From Aselliscus stoliczkanus (lineage: Eukaryota > Chordata > Mammalia > Chiroptera > Hipposideridae), in assembly GCA_033961575.1 (NCBI GenBank), contig CM066736.1, positions 9,147,501-9,211,500 of the forward strand: a stretch of 64,000 nt of DNA, read 5' to 3'. Below are positions 55,225-64,000 of the stretch, piece after piece. Position 1 is the first letter of the stretch. Each line of letters begins with the position of its first letter. The translations under genes were made by a program, and so were the position numbers. The notes under the pieces were generated by a model that had not been told where the DNA came from, made no database searches, and worked only from the letters and a program-made list of their open reading frames with translations.

Positions 55225-56990
55225 GAGTCCTCAAGTCCTGGAAATGAGTGACCTCAGAAGTCACAGCTTGTTCCTGCAGCGCTCTGGGTGAACAAGGACC
55301 CACTGCAGACGTAAGGCACAAAAGAAGTAAACCCAAGATGCGGAGAGAAGGAGAGAAGGCAAAAGGAGGTAAGGAGGAGAAAGAGGTGAGAAGAAAAAGA
55401 AGCTGGAGAAGGAGGCATAGAGGTGTTTGCTCCAAAAAGACTCACGGCTTTCCAGAAAGAGGATAAATGTCAGCCAGTATATATGGAGCTCGTACCCAGC
55501 ACCAAGCACAGAGCAAGGATGGGATGTGAATTAGAGGAACTCAGGTACAGACAGGTCCCAGTTAAATGGGGGACAAGGACCCAGAATTGGACCATGGTGG
55601 AGATATGGGCAGAGGTCATCATGACCTGACTGATGGAGGTTGGACAAAACCAAAATGATCAACAAAAAAGAACAGGTAAGGAAGGAACCGCCTCCCAATG
55701 GCAGCCCACACACTAGTATTATACAAATAATACTGGCATGAGGAAGTGTGTGTGTGTGGCATTGTGAAATGCAAATAGCAGAGTACAAATCAATATATAG
55801 GGTATTTCCCCATTAAAAGGAATATCATATATGGAAAAACAGAACAAAGTATCTCCCCCACCCCCACCACCGTCATAGTCTAAAGATTGTCAGACAATGG
55901 GCGATTTCTTTCAATTGTTTCTTTCTGAGTTTTCAAATATTTTTGCATGGAGTGGGTATGACTTTAGAAAGAATATTTTTGAAGACAGAATCCACGGTTT
56001 TCAGTAACGTGGATGATAAGGAAAGAGTTTAATACACACCAATGTTTACAATACAAGGTGGTAAATGCCCCCATAGTTTAGGGTTTACCTGAGCAAAAAG
56101 TGTGACGAGAAAAGGGGAACCATCCACCCACAGACCACCCCTTTCTCCTAGGCACATGCAGCTGATACATGCAAAATGTCTTTGCCAGCCTTTGACCGCT
56201 CCTGAATTTTATCCTTAGAGTTGCTATGCTTTGGCCTAAGCAAAGGGCCTCAGCCCTTAAAGATGCAGTTATCCTGGGAAGCCAAGAGAGGCACAAACAT
56301 TTGTTTCTACAACTGCTCGTAGAAAAGAATAAAACCAAACCTTAGGCTTGGATGGTGAGATGGAGTAGAGATCTCCGAGTCATCTTACAGTAGAATAAAT
56401 CAGGGCAAATATTCTGCGTCCCCCCTTCTGATTGGAGGGTGGAGAGGAGGCCCTAATTACAGCCCAGCAGAGTATCACAGGGACCCAAGACCAACATCCA
56501 TCCATTTGGGCTTTAGTGGAGGACAGGGAGTGTACGGCAGGCTGCCACCAACACTGCCCACCCCCTTTCCTTTCTACTGAAGTTCCCCCATTTCCCAGGC
56601 TCCCCTGGTCTCCCATGGATTGATTCAAAGGCCAGTGGGGAGAGGCTTGTGCCCTAATAGCCCCCACCCATCTGATAGGACCCAGCTGTCCAGGGGAGGA
56701 GAAGGCACATTAGATAAGACAGTCAAACAAAGGCTGGGCTTTGTATATTTGGTTTGTCTGACCCAATTCCCAGGCCCCACAGGGACGGGTTCAGAGCTGG
56801 GGGACGGGGTGAGGAAGGGGGCATGGTTTCCATCTCTCCCCCAGGGGCTGTCCCTGTCTTTCCTAGAACCGTGGCCATCTCACTGGGGTCACCCATCCAA
56901 GAGACCTGATTCTGCAAGCAATAGACCTGAGGCTTGAATGCTATCATGCCTCTGCGTGACCCTGCACAAGTCACCTCCCTGAGACTCAGT
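55225..56990. other. Unassigned non-coding stretch
   Basis: Includes a purine-rich tract at 55325-55420 that creates overlapping frames on both strands, and a short (TG)n at about 55746. Frames of 95-105 codons near 56380-57019 overlap on opposite strands and show no domain. Confidence 0.35.
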
Positions 56991-56994
56991 TTGC

Positions 56995-57985
56995 TCCCCT
57001 CCCACGAGCCTCTCACCAATTGGAGTTCAACTCTAGAGTTTAAAGAGATCCATTGCGATACAAGCTGACCCCTAGGTGTGGCAAGCGGGTTGCTTCAAAC
57101 AGCCATCTCTTCCAGCATTGGGGAACAAAACCTGTTAAGACTGATTGGGACATAGTGTATTAGTCACCAAACTGTCACTCTCTGAGGAATTTTCAGGAGT
57201 CATTCTGGCTTTAGAAGGTTCCCACTGCGTGGAAGAAACTCTGCTATACAGGTCCAACAAAGGGAGAAAGATGGCAGGTCACTAGAAATGGTTTTGTACA
57301 GGTTGTCCCGGAATGTTCCAAGCCTCCACACATTCAGTGGCATTCCAAGAAAGCTAACAGGATAAACTCTGGAGCAAATGCACCCCCAGGTCTCACATGC
57401 CAGCTGGAAATGGAAATAAACCATCAATGGTTGCTAAGCTGGAGAATGAGCTTACAAAAGAGGTTGGCACATGAAGTAATTGTCAGGATCAATTAAGTAA
57501 TGGACCCTGTGATGCTTGGTGTGACTGGGTTACATCTTATTCTAAGGAAAGTGGTGCAGGAGCACTGTCTCTTCAGGGTAAAGACCTTGGTCCTGCCACT
57601 AGCTACGGGGATGCTGTGACATCCACAGATGCTAGGAGTGCCGTCTGCAAAGAGCCTACACCTGTCAGCCCCCTCAGGGATCTTATCAGTTGCATGGTCC
57701 CACTTTTTTGGGGATGGCCCACTTCCAAAGGCTGATGGTGGCAGAGGTGCAAAGGCCCAGCCATTTTGGCCCAGCTTGAGACAATGTTAAAGGGCCATTC
57801 TAGTTCCAGAGCTTTCCACCCAGCCCACTAAGGCTTCGAGCCTCAGTCACAGCTCAAGCCTTTCCTTCACCTATTCCTGCATCCTTCTCCTCTCTTCCAC
57901 AGGTGCCCTTGGTAAACTCTTCCATGCCAAACTTCTATCTCAGGGTCTGTTTCCCAGAATACTTGCGAACAGTGTTGACCTTGGA
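56995..57985. other. Unassigned non-coding stretch
   Basis: I recognise neither a gene nor a repeat family here. Confidence 0.35.
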
Positions 57986-57989
57986 CAGC

Positions 57990-58140
57990 TTGATGTCTTT
58001 ACGCCTTGTTTCCTTTTCTGTAAAATGGGGTAAGATGAGTGCTTACCTCCTTGGCTGGTTGTGAACATTGAATAAGATTATATGTGTAAAATGTCTAGTG
58101 CAGCAAGTATGCAATAATTGTTACCTATTATTGTTTTGAT
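57990..58140 (+). repeat. MIR SINE 3' part
   Basis: 'ccttttctgtaaaatggggt', 'ggttgtgaacattgaataag' and 'caagtatgcaataattgtta' in MIR order. Confidence 0.75.
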
Positions 58141-58239
58141 TCATTTTCCACTCCTGAACATAATATCATGTTAGGAGGGGTTCTGCTGAATGATAGTCAT
58201 TTCTAGAAGTTCTAATTATACTGGGCGTTGCTCATATCT

Positions 58240-58710
58240 ACTTGTGGCAGATATTTTCCATATGCCCTAGGTCCACCCTCCACCCTGCTCCATGCTGCTC
58301 TGTGCCTGAACTGCACCCATGGGCCCCCATGCTTGCCAGCTTCTGGGGGGGGGGTTAGCCAATGGGGAGCCCCAGCAGGAGGCAGGAAGGTAGAAGTAGA
58401 GTTAGGTTGCAGTATTTACTCCAGGACATTTGCCTTGGGCTGGAGGTGAGCTCTCAAAACTTCTCTCAAAGTAGTTGTGTCCATGTAAGTTTCTCCTCCT
58501 GAGTTCCCATAACCGCTATTTCCCATCATCCCTTTAAACCTTGGAAGCCCTGCCCAATTTGCTATTACTATTCATAAAACACTCCCCAGATCCCTATAGT
58601 ATCTCTGCATCCTGCCCACACCTTTATAAACAGTCTGCTTATTAAATTCCCTTCAAATTACCCAATTCATGGCACCATCTTTTCCTTCTGGGACCCCGAC
58701 TGACATATTA
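58240..58710 (+). repeat. Old interspersed repeat, family unassigned
   Basis: 'ttagccaatggggagcccca', 'cctgcccacacctttataaa' and 'gcttattaaattcccttcaa', ending 'gggaccccgactgacat', give the fullest 3' end of the family at 15880, 46000 and 49210. Confidence 0.6.
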
Positions 58711-58714
58711 TTTT

Positions 58715-59790
58715 TCATTCAGCAAACTTGACTGAGCCCATGTTGTAAGCCAAACAATGTGCTAGACAGACACTTTCAGGAGCCTAAATCAACTCAGTCT
58801 TTAAAGATGACAACAAAGATAGTCCCCATGCCCCTGGGGCTTGAGCAAGCAGAGAGAGTTCCCCTACCTGGGAAGACCACACCTGATAGTTGAATTCACA
58901 CTGAGACGCTAATGAGCTCCCGGTATACTGCTCCTTTCAGAGGCATTTCCATTCCCAAACTCGGCTAGGAAACGGGGGTGATTCTGTTCTTGGCTTTCTC
59001 CACCAAGCACCGTGCAGAATTTAGAAGTTGAAACCCAGTCAACGTAAATTGTAGCTCCAATTATTTTTATAGGGCCAGCTGTTCTTTCCCCATAAACGAG
59101 GGCTGGGGAGGAAGAGGGTAAGGCTTAAGCCAGTTATTCATTTCTTGCTGATGGAATGTTAGGCAGTGTAACCCCTGGGTTGGAAAAGCATTTTGTGGTA
59201 GTACAGCCTTTCCGCAAAACAGCACTTACTGCCGCTCTTGACCGATACCAGTGAGGAAGGAAGGCCCCAGAACAGCCAAGTAGAAGCAGACAGAGTCCAT
59301 GAGGCGACTCTTCAGCCTCTTTGCTCTGAAGCATGGCTTACATGGATCCCAGCTGAGAAGGCGGCAACCTAGCCCATGCTCAGAAGGGTCTAAAACAACA
59401 GTCTCTTTTCCCCTAGGGGAAAACCTGTCTGTTGTCCAAGTTCCGACTTCCTTCCTGCAAAGCAAGAAGTTGCGATGGAAACAGTCAGCCCTGTTTATGT
59501 TGCCTGTACTATGGCCCTAACCCGAGGAATGAGCCCTGGACAAACAGGTGTGTTCCAAAGGCAGCTGTTCTGAGATCTGGATCTGGGATCTGAACATGAG
59601 GCTATGGCTACTCCGTGAAAGCTGATGACACTGGGAGAATTTAGGGTGTCTATTTCCTTGCTTTGCAAGTAGCTTCAAAAGCTGACCAGCCCATAACACC
59701 GTTCCACCAGCTTCTGGCTACATCCACCTCGGAAGAAAAACCCATAGACATTGATAGGAGTGATGATGGTGGGAGGGTTATTTACTAGTC
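58715..59790. other. Unassigned, partly repeat-poor stretch
   Basis: 58890-59130 lacks recognised repeats and includes 'caattatttttatagggcca'. Possible conserved element. No gene. Confidence 0.3.
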
Positions 59791-59794
59791 AAGA

Positions 59795-60170
59795 TAAAGG
59801 CTTAGCTTCTACCACAAAGGTCAAAATAAATGGGGCTTAAACAAGATAAGTTTAGTTCTCTTCTCTGTAATAGTCTGACCATGTGATCTAGGGCTACTGG
59901 GGTGGCTTTACAGAGGAAGAGACCAAAGCTCTTTGCATTGGTTTCTCTGCCATCTTCAACATGAGGCTTCCCTACCAGAGTCTAAGAAGGTTGCTGCTCA
60001 CTCAGCGAGGGAGAAGGAAGAAAGAGGAAGTAGAGAACACATCTCTGCTGTTTGATGGACCAACAAGGAAGTTTTACTACTCACATCCCATTGTGACATG
60101 GCCATGGACAAGGGAGACTGGGAAATGTAGTCTTTATCTGGGTGACAGTGTCCCCACTTGCAACTTGGGA
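59795..60170. repeat. Old LTR-like repeat, unassigned
   Basis: 'ttctctgccatcttcaacat', 'gacatggccatggacaaggg' and 'gggaaatgtagtctttatct' parallel the copy at 62535-62860. Confidence 0.45.
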
Positions 60171-60194
60171 TTCTAGAAATAATTCTCTGCCAGC

Positions 60195-60262
60195 GGAACA
60201 GCCTAATACAGTAGTTAAAAGTGTAGATTTTGGAGTCAGGTAGTCCAGGGTTTGACTCTCAG
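60195..60262 (+). repeat. MIR SINE 5' fragment
   Basis: 'aatacagtagttaaaagtgt' and 'tttggagtcaggtagtccag' match the MIR 5' end. Confidence 0.65.
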
Positions 60263-60374
60263 CTGCCCAACTTTCTTCCTATGGTCAATGGACACTGAGG
60301 CAGAAATAGTCACAGTGACCCATGTGGCTAGAAGTGAGAATATGTAGGTGAGTAGGGGAGGATATCGGAGAGAT

Positions 60375-60500
60375 GGGATACAGCCTGATCACAGAAGAGT
60401 GAGATGCCTGGCTAAAGAGTCCTGTGGGCACTGGGGAGCCATCAGAAGTGTTTAAGCAGGAGAAAAGGAATAGAATCAGGGCTCAGCTGGAAAAGGGTGG
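60375..60500 (-). repeat. L2 fragment, antisense
   Basis: 'cactggggagccatcagaag' and 'tgtttaagcaggagaaaagg' resemble L2 in reverse. Confidence 0.55.
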
Positions 60501-60604
60501 CTCTAAGACATTTCCTGGCTTGGGTGTGGTTCATGAGACAGCATCATGACTCTTCCTGAGTCATGGCCTGCCATCAACCCTCTTTAAGGGGTCCATGGTA
60601 TGGA

Positions 60605-60815
60605 GCAGGGGTCAGCTTTCTTTGTAAAGAGCCAGATAGTCAATGTTTCAAGCTTTGCATTCCTGCAGTTTTGGTGCAACTACTCAACTTAATGCTGCCA
60701 TTGTAGTGTAACAGCAACCATAGACAATGTGACAATAGCCATGTTCCAATAAAACTTTATTTACAAAAATAGGAAGCAGGAATTTGTAGTTTACCAATTC
60801 CTAGTGTTGAGAATT
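60605..60815 (+). mobile_element. Non-autonomous hAT-type relic
   Basis: 'gcaggggtcagctttctttg', 'taaagagccagatagtcaat' and 'gttccaataaaactttattt' give a second copy of the family at 11595-11815, here with a more intact 5' end. Confidence 0.7.
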
Positions 60816-60819
60816 CTTT

Positions 60820-62530
60820 AAGTATCTATCCATTCTTCTATAAAATGAAAATTCTACTCAATACAATGCTTGAGAATATGATTTCCTCTTCTCTTCATAT
60901 ACTTCTGTGCCTGTCCCATAACCTAGGGCAGATTCAAGGTTTGTGGGGACTGAAGTTTACACTATTTAAGGAGCCCACTTAAAAAAATAAAATAAAATTA
61001 TGGATGCACAATTAAGCATAAAAACGAATATTTATTTAGCATTAGAAAAGAGATTGCAACAAATTTTCAAAAGCTGACAAATATCATAAATGTCACAAAA
61101 ATCCATTAAAATAACATACTATTTGTATCAATCAACTGCCTGGAGCTGTATAATTATTCCCCTACATTTTGGGGGGCTGTATGCTCCATGTCTTCATATA
61201 AACAGTTATTTTTTTTACACACCATTCACTCTAGACAGTTCAATCTTTCCTCTAGCAAGTTTTTCCCTCCACTCCTTACATATTTGTGATATAGGACATG
61301 TTCATGCCACAACCCGAGTAGTAGGTATATTTCTAGAAGCCACTAGAACAGCCTGGCAATAACGGTACACAGAATAACTGCAAACCACAAAAAAATATAC
61401 CACTAAACCAAAACTAAACATATTACCAGTTCAACTTCCCCTTAGATGGATCCCAAAAATGTCTGAGGCCATGAGGGAAAGTGTATTGGAGAGGAAGTTG
61501 GAATAGAAAGAGAAAAGGGTCTTAACCCTTCCTTTGGTCAATTTTACAAAACTTTCGTGCACACATTGCTGGTCTCTCCCCAGGAGGGGAAGGGGCTTAT
61601 GGCAGTGAGTGGTCCTGAAGTTTAGCATCCGGATAAATCTACTTATGTGCCATGGTGCTTAGCATGTGGTATGTTTGCACTAAAGAATTGGCACAGGAAT
61701 CCAAGACTCCCAGACTCCTTTGCGGTAGCTTTGTGCTCCACCCTGGAAGAGCAAACAGTTCCACGGCAGGCCCTGTTTTCCCAAAGAAATTAAATCTGAG
61801 CAGCCCACACTTTGTAACAAAACCAGGGTTATGCAAAGAAAGTAATTCTGCTTCAGCTTCCAGGAGTCCCTATGGAAAATATATACGTGTCCATTTTTAA
61901 AGACAAAAAACCCCAAAAAACGAAACCTTACTAAAGAAAATTTGAACTTTGTCCAACAAAACTTTTGCCAGAGTCATCACATCTCCCCCACTCCCACACC
62001 CCCCACAAGAGGCACAGAGGTTTCAAGTTCCGGTTTAAATTTAGATGCTGTCTTTTCTGATGGGGCTTGGAAGTTGGAATAAAAAACCAAGTTCTCCCTC
62101 TCGGATTAGAAAGCATCCACAGATTCGATTTCCTGAATTTCCCGGAGAAGATAAATTATTACTGAAAGGTAGCAAACCAAAATCCAATGCACTTGCTTCA
62201 AAGAGGGGATCTCAGATAACTGGGAGTAAACATCCTTTCTCAACTGTGTGTTTCAAAATCCCAGGAAGAACCAAACCTCAATGAACATTTGTCTATGTCA
62301 GAAGCTTAGATGGATGTGGATGAGGGGAAATGGTCATTTCTCTTGAATATATTTTCCAAAAGTGAGGCCTGTTCAACTGTTGCTACGACTATGACCAAAC
62401 AGGTTGGAGAAAGCAGTGTGAAATATTGTTTACAGCAACATCAATGATTAGACTATGGAACTATGGGGAAAGTAGATACGTTAGTTAATATAGAGATTAA
62501 GCCACTTTACAAAAAGACCTCTAAATACAG
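60820..62530. other. Unassigned stretch, AT-rich
   Basis: 60930-61330 may be an old unclassified repeat ('aaggtttgtggggactgaag'). 61400-62300 looks unique and gene-free; the overlapping 60-82 codon frames on both strands show no domain. Confidence 0.3.
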
Positions 62531-62534
62531 TAGC

Positions 62535-62860
62535 TGGAACATGATCAAAGTTCATTTTTCATGAAAGCAGAAATCTGGGTAGGTGGTCAAGAGTTTGTTG
62601 GCTCACCCATGTCAAGGAATCAGCTTCCTTGCATTTTGTACTCTGCCATCTTTAACATGTGACATGCATTGTGGTCCAGTATGGCTGCCCCAGCTCCTGA
62701 CATCAAGTCTGCATTCCAGCCTTCCTTCTCAGAGAGGTGAGGCTGGAAGGGCCTTACCTTGAAAAGCACACATCCTTTCTGCTCTGACTTAATCACATTG
62801 CCACACCAAGCTGCAAGGCTGGCTGGGAAATGTACCCTGTATTCTAATTAGCCAAGTGTC
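62535..62860. repeat. Old LTR-like repeat, unassigned
   Basis: 'gccatctttaacatgtgaca', 'caagctgcaaggctggctgg' and 'gaaatgtaccctgtattcta' parallel 59795-60170 and 42770-43040. Confidence 0.45.
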
Positions 62861-62994
62861 TAGCTAAAATGCGGAGGCTCTATTACTAAATGAAGGGAAG
62901 GGAGGTATTGAGAGATATTTATCAGTCTCTGCCTGGTAGTCAAATGGGGATACCTTTTATATGTATTCATCATCCCACCAACCAATAATTCAGA

Positions 62995-63535
62995 GTTTGC
63001 TCTCCCCACTTCCCAGGCAAGGTCTTCTGATTCATTTATTTAATACATTTTTTTGAGTACCTAACACATCCCACATGCGTTTCTTGCAGCAAAGTCACTG
63101 CTCTCACTGAGTGTACGTTCCCGTGGATAGACCATAAAGGCAAAAAATAAATGAATAAGGTTTTCCAAGAGGGGTAAGTGCTGTTAAAATAATGTAACAA
63201 GGTGTAGATGTAGGAGTGAGTGTCGGAGAGAGAATTTTAGACTGAATTGTCCTGGAATGCCTCTCTGAGGAGGTGACATTTAAGTAGAGACCTGCATTAT
63301 ATGAAAGAGCCAGTCATGTGGTGATACAGGAGCAGAGGATTCTGGGCAGAGGAAACAGCCAAAACTATAGGAACGGAGGTGGGAATGAACACAGCTTGTT
63401 GAGGAACAGAAAGAAGGCCATGGTGGCTGCAGTATAGTGAGCATGGGAAGGGCTCTGAGAGATGAAGCTGAAAAGAAGGTAAGGATTAGATCACATGAGC
63501 CTTGAAGGGCATAGTAAGGATTTTTCTATGACTCG
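62995..63535 (-). repeat. L2 LINE 3' portion, antisense, long
   Basis: 'aatgcctctctgaggaggtg', 'acatttaagtagagacctgc', 'ggcagaggaaacagccaaaa' and 'gagccttgaagggcatagta' follow L2 3' sequence in reverse over more than 500 bases. Confidence 0.85.
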
Positions 63536-63769
63536 GATCCTTGGAGGAGGGCCTGGCTAAACCGACTTTGCAGAAGTTGCTATGACTCTAAAGAGGAAAG
63601 AGCTGAGATGTGTTGGTTTATGAATTCCTGACTGGGGTTCACCAACGTGTGTCCACTTTGTATAGAGTGTTCTATACCCTAGGAAAACATTTCCATTCTT
63701 TCTCATCAGTCCTTTCCCATCAGAGCTCTCAGAAGAAACCGGGGCAGGTGGTAGTATCTTCACTTCACA

Positions 63770-63835
63770 AATAAACATGGTGCCCCTCAGAGAGGTTAAA
63801 TGGCTATTCCAAGATCACACAGCTAACAGGAGGGA
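63770..63835 (-). repeat. MIR SINE fragment, antisense
   Basis: 'cccctcagagaggttaaatg' and 'ccaagatcacacagctaaca' match the reverse MIR core. Confidence 0.75.
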
Positions 63836-63964
63836 GAAGAACAACTGGAAACTTACCTTCCATTTCAAAGTAATCTATCTCCATGCCCAAAAGAAACTAT
63901 CCTTGAAGAGAAACAAACAAAAAATAATGACGACTTCACTTAAACAGGATATATGCATTTTTCT

Positions 63965-64000
63965 TATACATATGTATGTGCATGTATATGTGTGTGTATA
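63965..64000. repeat. (TG)n-like microsatellite at window edge
   Basis: Alternating TA/TG units run off the right end of the window. Confidence 0.7.

Noticed and set aside
1..64000. CRISPR arrays, operons, phage or bacterial mobile elements
   Set aside because: Nothing of the kind is present; repeat content is mammalian throughout.

Overview
This window reads as nuclear DNA from a placental mammal, most likely a bat. It is dense in ancient mammalian repeats (MIR, L2, MLT1-type LTRs, MER5 and MER20 hAT relics, L1M fragments). It also carries younger tRNA-derived SINEs: one resembles the bat VES type, and a second family opens with a GGCCGGCCGAGTGG head. Two short mariner-type hairpin elements are present. 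The bat assignment rests on my recollection of these SINE consensus sequences and was not confirmed by a search; a horseshoe or leaf-nosed bat is possible.

I find no gene that can be called with confidence. Open frames are all under 190 codons, overlap frames on the other strand, and mostly run through repeats or low-complexity tracts. The window is best described as intergenic or deep intronic. The one stretch with exon-like structure is 9945-10144 on the minus strand: an open frame bounded by a plausible splice acceptor and donor in non-repetitive sequence, with no product I recognise.

Layout. 1-7,900: mostly unassigned sequence, with an L2 copy, a few MIR pieces and a short L1 3' end. 7,900-10,900: relatively repeat-poor, with three identical MEF2-type decamers and the candidate exon. 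10,900-15,400: MIR and L2 copies, an hAT relic and a long tRNA-SINE. 15,400-20,000: two minus-strand SINEs, L1M relics with a nested hairpin element, and an MLT1 LTR. 20,000-33,000: MIR, L2 and MER5 relics, a VES-like SINE, a small terminal-inverted-repeat transposon and microsatellites. 33,000-41,000: a unique block with an octamer and a GC box, a second mariner hairpin, MER5/MER20 relics and a polypyrimidine tract. 41,000-54,100: MIR and L2 plus four short SINEs, two with perfect long target-site duplications, and a unique AT-rich block near 50.1-50.4 kb. 54,100-64,000: MER20, MLT1, L2 and unassigned old repeats.

With no genes there is no pathway to describe. The functional interest lies in candidate regulatory blocks and in a readable transposon history: target-site duplications, nesting, and a long and a short form of one SINE family.
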